From NCBI GenBank assembly GCA_002496355.1, contig DAJP01000091.1, positions 1-12,322 of the forward strand: a stretch of DNA of 12,322 nt, written 5' to 3'. The number at the start of each line of letters is the position of its first letter. Within the stretch, counting starts at the first letter, position 1. The translations under genes and the position numbers were made by a program. The DNA is from Euryarchaeota archaeon UBA346. Its GTDB lineage: Archaea; Thermoplasmatota; E2; DHVEG-1. A model generated the notes under the pieces. That model worked only from the letters and a program-made list of their open reading frames with translations. It made no database searches and had not been told where the DNA came from. This document shows positions 5,986-12,322 of this stretch, piece after piece.

Positions 5986-6397
5986 ATTCTTCAAATTCAT
6001 CGGTGACTTTCCGCAACGCATCGATAAGTCCATCGAGTTGTTTGATGATTTTCAACGCCTCTAACTTGCTTCCCTTCAATTTGATCCTGTTTTTGAGAAT
6101 CGCCATCGCGGTCCCGACTTTTCCTTCGAAGATATCTCGAAAAGCTCCATAGGTACCGGTGATGACGAACACAGGGTTTTTCTCTGTAATTGTCTCACCA
6201 GGACTCAGGATGAAATCGCTTAACTGACCATTTTGGAGTTCAAGGTAGAAATTCGTGGTGGTATCCTGCGGTGGGACGTGCTCAATAACACCAATGAGGG
6301 ATGTAGTCAGATTCCCAAGGTCTTTTGTAGGATCAAGGTTACTGCGGATGTATCTTTTCCCATATTCTATCCATTCCTCTGACAAAAATTTTACCAT
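5984..6397 (-). CDS. SCP2 (sterol carrier protein 2-like) domain protein
   Basis: 137 residues, no signal peptide, cytoplasmic. From about residue 20 the sequence has the SCP2 pattern: strands YLELQNGQLSDFIL and V-F-V-I-T-G-T-Y-G-A-F-R-D-I-F, followed by E-G-K-V-G-T-A-M-A-I-L-K-N-R-I-K-L-K-G and a C-terminal amphipathic helix (LEALKIIKQLDGLIDALRKV). SCP2 folds have a hydrophobic tunnel that holds lipids or acyl/isoprenoid chains. Archaea lack sterols, so an isoprenoid-type ligand is the natural guess, but the ligand is unknown. Its ATG overlaps the stop of the upstream FAD gene (ATGGTAA arrangement, 7 shared bases), with GGAG about 12 bases before the ATG. The two are therefore co-transcribed and translationally coupled, and probably act on the same substrate. 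Confidence 0.8.
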   Translation of the reverse strand: MVKFLSEEWIEYGKRYIRSNLDPTKDLGNLTTSLIGVIEHVPPQDTTTNFYLELQNGQLSDFILSPGETITEKNPVFVITGTYGAFRDIFEGKVGTAMAILKNRIKLKGSKLEALKIIKQLDGLIDALRKVTDEFEE

Positions 6398-8367
6398 TCT
6401 TCATAGTCTCCTAATAACGAATGAAGCACGTCTCTGAATATTGCGTCCTCCTCTGTGGTCAATCCCTTCGGCAATGGATACAACACATGTTCCTTTCGGT
6501 AAATACCTTTAAAGAGATAATTAATGAGTGTGAAGACATTACCCAGGACTAGGGATTGTTCTGTGGTTTCTAGCAATGTTTTACTAATCCGCCCCGCTGC
6601 GTTCGTATCATTATGGTCATAGAAATAATCATATTCAATGTAGATGAACTTCCCGTTATCTAAGGGGCTGATAAAACCAAGAGCGTGCTCCAACTGATAT
6701 TTATCCCCAACATCAGCAAACATCTTGATCCATTTCAGGATATGTGCTTTATCACCAGCCCAGATTGCTCCTCCAGGTCCCATCGCCATACGTTGTCGCA
6801 TAAGTCGCGAAGGCAAAATCCGGAATGCATGTAACCAGACCACGTTCGTAAACTCTGGCTTGGAGTAAATTTTTTTGAAAAACTCTTGCAGATCAGCATC
6901 ATAGACTTTCGCGATATTCTCTGGCGTCGCATCCAACCCTTGCTCAAGATGTTTCTTCATTGGACCAGCAAAGATCGCTCTGAGGGGATCTTTTTCCTCT
7001 GAGAGTATCTTCATAAATTCACTGTTTTTTAAAGATGCAAGCTTCGGTGAACCAAGAATTAAGGTCCGAAGCATCGATTGATTAATAGTGTATCCAACAA
7101 CGTCTTCGACGATCTTCTTATCCTCTTTTTTACACACCACATCAAGTACATACCGCAGCTTCAGATAGTTCTTACACACATCTTCGAAGTCTGTTGCAAT
7201 CTGACGGGTGGGACAGATGAACTCTGCAAGATATTTATACGAGAGGACTGCAAGGGACAACCCAACCCCACGTTGCCCTAGCTCCAGGACCGCATCCAGG
7301 GCATCTTTCAGATTATCAAATGGGACCATCACCGCTTCCTCATCAGCAAATACAGGGTAGAGCTTCACCGTCGTCTCTGTAATGATATAGGGGGGACTTA
7401 AGGAGATATTCGCAAATCCATTGTCAACGGAGTACGGGTTTGTTATCTCCAGGTCATGATGCGTCTTAATGACTCCGTCATTGTCCACGAGCACCAGATC
7501 AATGAAATTATCTGCGAAACACCCATAGGCATTCCCCCAGGTGGTGACAATCCCGGTCGTCGCGATGTTTGCACAGACATGCGCTCCAGCTTCTGCGACA
7601 TTCGCTCGGAGATGATGGTTATAGGTTTCTTTCTGCAGTTCAAAGGAGGTGACCCCTGCACCAACGACAGCGGTGCTGCTTTCCGGATGTATCTCCAGTT
7701 TCTTCAACCGTAACAGGTCGATGATGATCCCTCGTTCAAGGTTTGTCGCATTAGCAAGCACGGTCGGGGATGCCACCGATAATGCAGTCCCGCCGCTTCG
7801 CGGGAGGAAGGGGATGTTATGGGTATTTGCGAAATGAACAATCCGTGATACTTGATCGGTAGTCTCTGGCATGACGACATAAAAATCCAAGGGGACATTT
7901 GGTGGGATGATCGAGCGGACATACGAGGAGATGATCACCGGATCATTCGTCGCCCATTTCTCTCCGACAATCTGCCTAAGACCGGTAATAATAGCATCCT
8001 CTTTCACCTTCTGTATTGTCCTTTTATCAAGAGATGCCACATAGTCTTTGATCGCCTGGGCAACCTTCTCAGGTCGAAGTTGTGTCGCAAAGTTACACTG
8101 CTTATCACAGATACCACATAATGAGCAGGACTCTGCTATTTCAATGAGTTTCTCAGTGGGTTGAACTGTGCCATCATGAAGATGTTTTATCAACTCCATA
8201 CGACCTTGTGGCCAGTACGCTAAAAACCCATGTTTTCTGCCGGAAGGACATAAACCGGTTCCCAGAAAATCAATCCGACACATGCCGCAATGCGTCCCTT
8301 TTTTTGCGATAGCAACTGCTGTGTTCATATCAGTTTTTTTTACGGTCATAAGATTGTGATGTGTCAT
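6391..8367 (-). CDS. Fe-S / FAD-binding (PCMH-type) oxidoreductase
   Basis: 658 residues from the chosen ATG. Residues about 20-95 form a ferredoxin-like part with two cluster motifs: C27-x2-C30-x2-D33-x6-C40-P and C81-x2-C84-x2-C87-x3-C91. In the first, Asp stands where the third cysteine is usual. Residues about 162-345 are a PCMH-type FAD domain of the VAO / GlcD family (RSGGTALS at 190-197; AGAHVCANIATTG from about 261; then Y-G-x(3)-D). The C-terminal half (about 345-658) resembles the substrate-binding cap with the closing mixed alpha/beta region. Such enzymes oxidise hydroxy acids or other alcohols and pass electrons to the Fe-S part. Having Fe-S at the N-terminus with no C-terminal CCG domains differs from the common GlcD-GlpC fusion. 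The substrate is unknown; the coupled SCP2 protein hints at a lipid. An ATG at 8403 is possible, but the one at 8367 has GGGGGA five bases upstream and fits the promoter position. Confidence 0.8.
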   Translation of the reverse strand: MTHHNLMTVKKTDMNTAVAIAKKGTHCGMCRIDFLGTGLCPSGRKHGFLAYWPQGRMELIKHLHDGTVQPTEKLIEIAESCSLCGICDKQCNFATQLRPEKVAQAIKDYVASLDKRTIQKVKEDAIITGLRQIVGEKWATNDPVIISSYVRSIIPPNVPLDFYVVMPETTDQVSRIVHFANTHNIPFLPRSGGTALSVASPTVLANATNLERGIIIDLLRLKKLEIHPESSTAVVGAGVTSFELQKETYNHHLRANVAEAGAHVCANIATTGIVTTWGNAYGCFADNFIDLVLVDNDGVIKTHHDLEITNPYSVDNGFANISLSPPYIITETTVKLYPVFADEEAVMVPFDNLKDALDAVLELGQRGVGLSLAVLSYKYLAEFICPTRQIATDFEDVCKNYLKLRYVLDVVCKKEDKKIVEDVVGYTINQSMLRTLILGSPKLASLKNSEFMKILSEEKDPLRAIFAGPMKKHLEQGLDATPENIAKVYDADLQEFFKKIYSKPEFTNVVWLHAFRILPSRLMRQRMAMGPGGAIWAGDKAHILKWIKMFADVGDKYQLEHALGFISPLDNGKFIYIEYDYFYDHNDTNAAGRISKTLLETTEQSLVLGNVFTLINYLFKGIYRKEHVLYPLPKGLTTEEDAIFRDVLHSLLGDYEEW

Positions 8368-8416
8368 TTCTTTCCCCCATTGACAACATATCTTATGATG
8401 CATTCATAAGAAAAGA

Positions 8417-8428
8417 CCTAATAAATGT
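8417..8428 (-). promoter_or_regulatory. Putative TATA box of the FAD/SCP2 operon
   Basis: Read on the minus strand, ACATTTATTAGG is TATA-like. A start about 25 bases downstream (near 8397) lies inside the longer reading frame and gives a 30-base leader to the ATG at 8367, supporting the shorter protein. Confidence 0.4.
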
Positions 8429-8481
8429 TTTTATCATTTTTTCAAACGATTGTTTATTTTTAATAGGAGACAATGGTAACC

Positions 8482-8510
8482 CACAGAAAAATTTCAAGAG
8501 GAAATCTGTG
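8482..8510 (-). terminator. Hairpin 3' of the protease gene
   Basis: CACAG (8482-8486) pairs with CTGTG (8506-8510) and ATTTC (8491-8495) with GAAAT (8501-8505), with a one-sided 4-base A bulge (T-rich strand on the transcript) and a 5-base loop. It lies 15 bases after the protease stop codon. There is no T-tract after it, so a 3' stability element is as likely as a terminator. Confidence 0.35.
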
Positions 8511-8524
8511 AAAATATTAGCTCA

Positions 8525-10180
8525 TCAGTCGAAAAGAAAAGAGAAGAGGAAAGAAAGGAACGGATGGTTCTCAAGAAACATTTGGAAGAAGCTGCCATCA
8601 AACAACATGCTCTGTGGCATCGTGACATCGAGCGTCGCCCAGGAGCTCTCCATTCCGTAGAAGTCTTTTGCTTTTACTTTCACTTCATAGGCTCCTTTTA
8701 CGGACCAGGTATGATTCGCATTGACTGGCGCACCAGGTGGGAATGGCCCTATCCATCCGGTATTTGTCCCATCATCCCAGTCGAACCAGTAGGATACCGG
8801 GTCGCCATCGGCATCAGCAGCTGAGGCATTATACCTGTATTGCTGCCCGGGTTTTCCTTCGACAATCCCTGTGAGTGTTGGGATATTTGGGGGAATATCA
8901 ATAGTGACGGTATCGGATGCCGGTGTTGTATCAGTATTTCCGACATTGTTCAATGCGAACGTCTCTATCAGATGAGTCCCATGTGGAAGTGGAACCGTTG
9001 TAAAAAAATAGGATTCCATTGCCTGATTGTAAATCCCGTCACTTGGATTTGCAGGACTCCAGACGCCCCCATCGAACCGCCAGAACACACACACGATTTT
9101 GTTGATGGTGACATCATTGCCAGCACACCCTGGTTGAGGATTGTTATTCTGATAGGGAACCTCTGTTGCTGTCCCAGTATAGGAAAGTGTTGGAAGCGGT
9201 GAAGGGTCAACTGGATAGGGGTTCAAAACCGTCTCCGGATTCGTATCAATGATATCCGGGATATTGTCTCCATCGGTATCTCGCCAGCCCACCTGTAATC
9301 GAGTTCCGGTAGAAAGGCTAAGGAAATCCGTATCCATCAAACAGCCGGATCCCTCAACATCGGCAGCATTCAGGTACCCACTGTATTCAGTGTATCCATC
9401 ATATTCATCGGTCGCCCAGAAGATATGACCGGTTTCATGAGCCATCACCTGGTTCATACAAGATATCCCCCATCCATCATTATCATAGGTCATGACGATA
9501 TACGGACCACCCATGTACGCATAAGCAAAATAACCATCGGAGAAATCTCCACCAATGTCATTGCTGCTATCTACCAGGAACACCGTTAATCCCCAATCGG
9601 TTCCTTTTGCTGTTCGCATCGCGTTGACATAATCCCGTGTTCGTTTCATCCAATCACCGGAACTATATCCGAGAGAGGCCATGGCTTCACTTACCCAGAG
9701 TTTCTCATAGGTAGGATCGGTCATCGCGGAGGGATGAATGATCGGCTCATAACTCGTGGGAACGGCAGTGTGAACATCAAGAACATAACTCACCCCAGCA
9801 TAGTAGTATTGATTTGCCCACCAGGTTATCGCTTGAGTTATTTGATTTTGCACATTTGTGGTTTCTGTCGAATTCCAGTTTTCTGTGCTCGGATCGATCG
9901 CTCCATTACTTTCCAAAAAAATAAGACCGATTCCCACAGACCCAATGAGATATTCGCTGGTATCATAATAACCAGGGCTTGGATCAGCGAATCGACCACT
10001 ATCAGAATCCTTGTTTTCAATATAACGAAGGAGATCGTTACTTAGGACTTCAATTTCTCCGGATGTAGAATTTGAAATATTCGTATTGTTCCCAGTGGTA
10101 GTTTCGTTTTCTGCAGAAAGAGGGATTGTGCTTGCACAGACCAAAAACAGCATACAAACGCTAATTAGTATCTTTTTCAT
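8525..10180 (-). CDS. Secreted zinc metalloprotease with PKD domain and hydrophobic FxxxF-P-L C-terminal tail
   Basis: 551 residues. The start is the ATG at 10180, with GGAGGA four bases upstream; the in-frame TTG at 10192 lies before this SD. Residues 1-23 are a signal peptide. Residues about 24-41 are an Asn/Thr/Ser-rich segment with four N-x-S/T sequons. The catalytic domain (about 60-300) has H248-E-T-G-H252-I-F-W-A-T-D258, i.e. HExxHxxxxxD. The first two His and the Asp are the expected zinc ligands and Glu249 the base, and SGCLM(282)D resembles the Met-turn of metzincins. Trp replaces the usual Gly of HExxHxxGxxD. Then follow a DTDGDNIPD calcium-binding (TSP3-like) loop at 301-309, an Ig-like region to about 430, and a PKD domain at about 432-520 (ADADGDPVSYWFDWDDG, W-S-V-K-G-A-Y). 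The tail FFQMFLENHPFLSFLF ends the protein. It probably degrades extracellular protein while held at the cell surface. Confidence 0.85.
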   Translation of the reverse strand: MKKILISVCMLFLVCASTIPLSAENETTTGNNTNISNSTSGEIEVLSNDLLRYIENKDSDSGRFADPSPGYYDTSEYLIGSVGIGLIFLESNGAIDPSTENWNSTETTNVQNQITQAITWWANQYYYAGVSYVLDVHTAVPTSYEPIIHPSAMTDPTYEKLWVSEAMASLGYSSGDWMKRTRDYVNAMRTAKGTDWGLTVFLVDSSNDIGGDFSDGYFAYAYMGGPYIVMTYDNDGWGISCMNQVMAHETGHIFWATDEYDGYTEYSGYLNAADVEGSGCLMDTDFLSLSTGTRLQVGWRDTDGDNIPDIIDTNPETVLNPYPVDPSPLPTLSYTGTATEVPYQNNNPQPGCAGNDVTINKIVCVFWRFDGGVWSPANPSDGIYNQAMESYFFTTVPLPHGTHLIETFALNNVGNTDTTPASDTVTIDIPPNIPTLTGIVEGKPGQQYRYNASAADADGDPVSYWFDWDDGTNTGWIGPFPPGAPVNANHTWSVKGAYEVKVKAKDFYGMESSWATLDVTMPQSMLFDGSFFQMFLENHPFLSFLFSFLFD

Positions 10181-10212
10181 GGATTCCTCCAAATAAACAT
10201 AATTCGATTATG

Positions 10213-10227
10213 TTATTTATATATTTC
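10213..10227 (-). promoter_or_regulatory. Putative TATA box of the protease gene
   Basis: On the minus strand GAAATATATAAATAA is a strong TATA match. It predicts a start near 10194 and a very short leader that just includes the GGAGGA ribosome binding site (10185-10190). Confidence 0.55.
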
Positions 10228-10436
10228 TTAAGGGAGGATTGCTTCATAATTTGTAGAAAAAATTATAATAATCAGGTTTTTTTCAATCGATGTCTCACAA
10301 ACTTAATGCTTCAGAATCAATGACAATCACATGAAAGATTGGCATGAAAAAAACTCTGTGAATACAGGTTTGTATCTAAGAAATCTACCTGAAAAGAGCA
10401 TATAATTTAAGGGAAAATAGGGTGTGAATTGGGTAA
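10228..10436. other. Divergent intergenic region between protease and esterase genes
   Basis: The 297 bases between the two divergent starts hold the two TATA boxes at their edges. The middle (10228-10436) is AT-rich, and I see no gene, RNA gene or clear dyad in it. Any shared regulator of the two exported enzymes would be expected to bind here. Confidence 0.4.
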
Positions 10437-10447
10437 AAATATAAATA
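10437..10447 (+). promoter_or_regulatory. Putative TATA box of the esterase lipoprotein gene
   Basis: AAATATAAATA predicts a start near 10468 and a leader of about 22 bases. Only a weak SD-like GTGAT (10480-10484) precedes the ATG at 10490. Confidence 0.5.
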
Positions 10448-10489
10448 TTGATTGTGTGATAAATTAAAGATCAGAACACGTGATAGCGT

Positions 10490-11467
10490 ATGAAAAATAC
10501 TACTGTATCGATAATTCCGGTGATCCTCATTGGAATCCTCTGTGTTCTCCCTATTGTTCTCACCGGATGTCTGAAGAAAATTCCGGAGGATCCTCATACG
10601 GTTGAAAGGACTATTGTGTCTGATGGACTCCTGCGTACGTATAGAATCCATATCCCTCCAGATTTACCAGAGAATAGCACTCCTTCGTTGCTGTTTGTCC
10701 TACATGGGGGTGGTGGTACAGGGGAAGGAATGGAGCGAAGCTTGACCCTGGGGGGGTTCAATGTATTATCAGAGGAGCAGAATATTGTTGTGGTGTACCC
10801 CGATGGTATTGAGAAGAACTGGAATGACGGACGAAAAAACGTCAGTGACCCAGCCCACGAACAACAGATCGATGATGTCGGTTTCTTCAGCGTCTTAATT
10901 GAGAACCTCACTCAGGAATTCCATATTGATCCTCATCGGATTTTTGCCACGGGGATATCAAATGGGGCGATGATGTCCTATCGGCTCGCTATTGAGTTAC
11001 CAGAGAAGTTTGCTGCTATCGCCCCAGTCGCAGGCGCGTTCCCGATCGATCTAGTTCCCGTGAACATCTCAGATGTACCAGTCTCGGTCTGCGTCCTAAG
11101 TGGGACCCAGGACCCACTGGTGCCTTGGGAAGGCGGTTTAGTTGGTTTTCCAAGGAACCCCCGTGGAATCGTACTATCTGTACCGGACTCGGTGTTGTAC
11201 TGGGTGACGCATGATAACTGTTCGACCATACCAAATACTACTCTTCTCCCAGATACCGACCCAAAGGATCATACCTGGGTTCAACGAGATATCTACACGG
11301 ACGGGTGGAACAACACCGAGGTGGTTCTCTACACAGTCTACAACGGTGGTCATACCTGGCCAGATGGATTACAATATCTCCCTGAAACCCTTGTCGGGAG
11401 GACCACACACGATATCAATGCGAATACCGTGATATGGGATTTCTTCCTGACACATCCAAAAGAGTAA
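10490..11467 (+). CDS. Secreted lipoprotein esterase, LpqC / PHB-depolymerase-like (carbohydrate esterase 1 type)
   Basis: 325 residues. The N-terminal hydrophobic segment ends in L-T-G-C27, a lipobox, so the mature protein is probably lipid-anchored outside the membrane. The rest is an alpha/beta-hydrolase of the LpqC / polyhydroxybutyrate-depolymerase-like family. The oxyanion motif is H72-G-G-G-G. The nucleophile elbow is G155-I-S157-N-G159, with family-typical A-M-M-S after it. The likely acid is D208 in G-T-Q-D-P, and the likely base is H288 in N-G-G-H-T-W-P. The triad therefore appears complete and the enzyme active. Members cleave ester bonds in polyesters, feruloylated or acetylated polysaccharides, so this would be a scavenging enzyme; the actual substrate is unknown. 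Length is normal for the family. Only 49 bases separate its stop from the convergent PAS gene. Confidence 0.85.
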   Translation: MKNTTVSIIPVILIGILCVLPIVLTGCLKKIPEDPHTVERTIVSDGLLRTYRIHIPPDLPENSTPSLLFVLHGGGGTGEGMERSLTLGGFNVLSEEQNIVVVYPDGIEKNWNDGRKNVSDPAHEQQIDDVGFFSVLIENLTQEFHIDPHRIFATGISNGAMMSYRLAIELPEKFAAIAPVAGAFPIDLVPVNISDVPVSVCVLSGTQDPLVPWEGGLVGFPRNPRGIVLSVPDSVLYWVTHDNCSTIPNTTLLPDTDPKDHTWVQRDIYTDGWNNTEVVLYTVYNGGHTWPDGLQYLPETLVGRTTHDINANTVIWDFFLTHPKE

Positions 11468-11516
11468 AACATGATGATCTGAAGGAAAACGCTTCTTTGT
11501 GTCTTCGCTGGCGGTG

Positions 11517-12322
11517 TTAATATTTTGGTTTCTGATTGAGTTTGACGTACAATTCATTAATCTCGTTTTTTAATTCCATCATCTTCATCTCTCGGTTCAC
11601 GGTGATGGTCTTGTATCGCTCCAGTTCGTTAATCTTCTCTTTTAACGCTTGTTCAGCTTGCTTGTTCTCAGTGATGTCCTCCATCGTCGTGTACACGGAG
11701 ATGACTTTGCCGTTCTCATCAAATAGAAAGAAATCATGGGCGACGAAGAGTTTTTTCTCTCCGTTTTTTGTCAGATATTCCCGTTCTCGTCCACCGGTGT
11801 ATATTTTTCCCTCTGAAATCTTCTGAGCAAAGGATGTTTGAGCAGAGGGTTTTTCTTTTTCTGAGACGAAATCGAAGATGGATTTCCCACAGACTTCATC
11901 TTTTGTGAACCCGAATGCCTGACACCATTTCTCATTGACATCAGTGATGTGACCATCGGGCGATAAAGTATGATAGGGTACTGGTGCTTTTTCGTAGAGG
12001 AGCTTGAATTTCTTCTCGGATTCCTCAAGGATTTTTTCGATGCGTTTTCGTACACTAATGTCCTTCATGACCCCAATGGAGCCCACGACCCGGTCCTCAT
12101 GGTTCTTCAGGACGCTTAAGGAGATGTCCACATCGATTTGTTCATTGTCCTTTTTTTGTATTTTTGTTTCAAGGTGATGATGCATTCCTTTCTGGCGGAT
12201 ATGCTGCGACCTTATCTTTTTCCACTCAGAATCAGGGTATAAGTCCCGGACGGGTTTGAGGAATAAATCCTCCTTGTTCATCCCTAGGAGTGTTTCTGCA
12301 TATTTGTTCCAGGAGATGATCC
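11517..12322 (-). CDS. PAS-domain sensor protein, C-terminal part (5' end outside window)
   Basis: The frame is open to the window edge, entering in mid-PAS (IISWNKYAETLLGMNKEDL), so the ATG at 12281 is internal. 267 residues are visible. A first PAS/PAC unit occupies residues 1 to about 93 (closing VVGSIGVMKDISVRKRIE). A second PAS/PAC unit covers about 97-218 (FKLLYEKAPVPYHTLSPDGHITDVN... closing VISVYTTMEDITENKQAE). A coiled-coil (about 218-264, INELERYKTITVNREMKMMELKNEINEL) then ends the protein. There is no histidine-kinase phosphoacceptor or ATPase domain after the coiled coil, and no output domain is visible. PAS units sense small ligands, redox state or bound cofactors. Kinase activity could lie only in the unseen N-terminal part, which would be unusual. 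It may act as a docking sensor for another protein. Confidence 0.85.
   Translation of the reverse strand, partial: IISWNKYAETLLGMNKEDLFLKPVRDLYPDSEWKKIRSQHIRQKGMHHHLETKIQKKDNEQIDVDISLSVLKNHEDRVVGSIGVMKDISVRKRIEKILEESEKKFKLLYEKAPVPYHTLSPDGHITDVNEKWCQAFGFTKDEVCGKSIFDFVSEKEKPSAQTSFAQKISEGKIYTGGREREYLTKNGEKKLFVAHDFFLFDENGKVISVYTTMEDITENKQAEQALKEKINELERYKTITVNREMKMMELKNEINELYVKLNQKPKY

Noticed and set aside
7456..7922. Overlapping frames of 60-89 codons on both strands inside the FAD gene
   Set aside because: They are shadows of a gene with clear protein-family motifs. Their translations show no domain or start signal.
8368..8403. Upstream ATG at 8403 for the FAD oxidoreductase
   Set aside because: It has no SD, would lie upstream of the start predicted from the TATA box, and the ATG at 8367 has GGGGGA five bases before it. 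It cannot be fully excluded.
10181..10192. TTG start at 10192 for the metalloprotease
   Set aside because: The first codons (TTG GAG GAA TCC) overlap the ribosome binding site itself. The ATG at 10180 is preferred.
1..12322. tRNA, rRNA, CRISPR array, insertion sequence or integrase
   Set aside because: I looked for T-loop GTTCGA/GTTCAA contexts with paired arms, evenly spaced direct repeats, terminal inverted repeats and transposase or integrase motifs, and found none.

Overview
The window looks like part of an archaeal chromosome, most likely a euryarchaeon of the Thermoplasmata / marine benthic group type. The evidence is TATA-like boxes about 25 bases before the likely transcript starts, GGAGG-type ribosome binding sites, many secreted multidomain surface proteins with PKD, Ig-like and choice-of-anchor domains, and an SCP2 / FAD-Fe-S gene pair. 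The lineage is judged from protein style and memory of related proteins, not from a marker gene. Base composition is moderate, with an AT-richer stretch near 4.1-5.2 kb.

Layout. (1) 1-1539 (+): 3' part of a secreted arylsulfotransferase-like beta-propeller with a C-terminal Ig-like domain. (2) 1696-2916 (+): secreted choice-of-anchor J / Ig-like adhesin-type protein with a separate C-terminal module. (3) 3113-3700 (+): six-helix TMEM175 (DUF1211)-like membrane protein. (4) 3833-4123 (+): 96-residue secreted protein followed by a very clear hairpin/T-tract terminator. (5) 4124-4609: about 490 bases without a convincing gene, holding a long imperfect hairpin that may be a small RNA. (6) 4666-5112 (+): four-helix membrane protein whose true N-terminus may lie at 4610 across a one-base frameshift. 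(7) 5260-5955 (+): small secreted beta-rich protein. (8) 8367-5984 (-): two-gene operon of an Fe-S/FAD oxidoreductase and an SCP2-domain protein, overlapping by 7 bases. (9) 10180-8525 (-): secreted zinc metalloprotease with a PKD domain. (10) 10490-11467 (+): lipoprotein esterase of the LpqC / PHB-depolymerase-like family, divergent from the protease. (11) 12322-11517 (-): 3' part of a PAS-domain sensor that ends without a kinase domain.

How the genes fit together. Six of the eleven genes encode, or very probably encode, exported proteins (propeller, adhesin, small secreted protein, beta protein, protease, lipoprotein esterase), so the segment is mainly an envelope / extracellular-degradation region. 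The internal operon may modify lipid-like substrates.

The most interesting signal is that three exported proteins with otherwise unrelated domains (genes 1, 7 and 9) end in the same short tail. The tails align without gaps as F-[FI]-[QK]-x-F-x(4)-P-x-L-x-x-L and look like a C-terminal sorting, anchoring or assembly signal. The adhesin-type protein (gene 2) ends in a different module that also finishes in a hydrophobic terminus.
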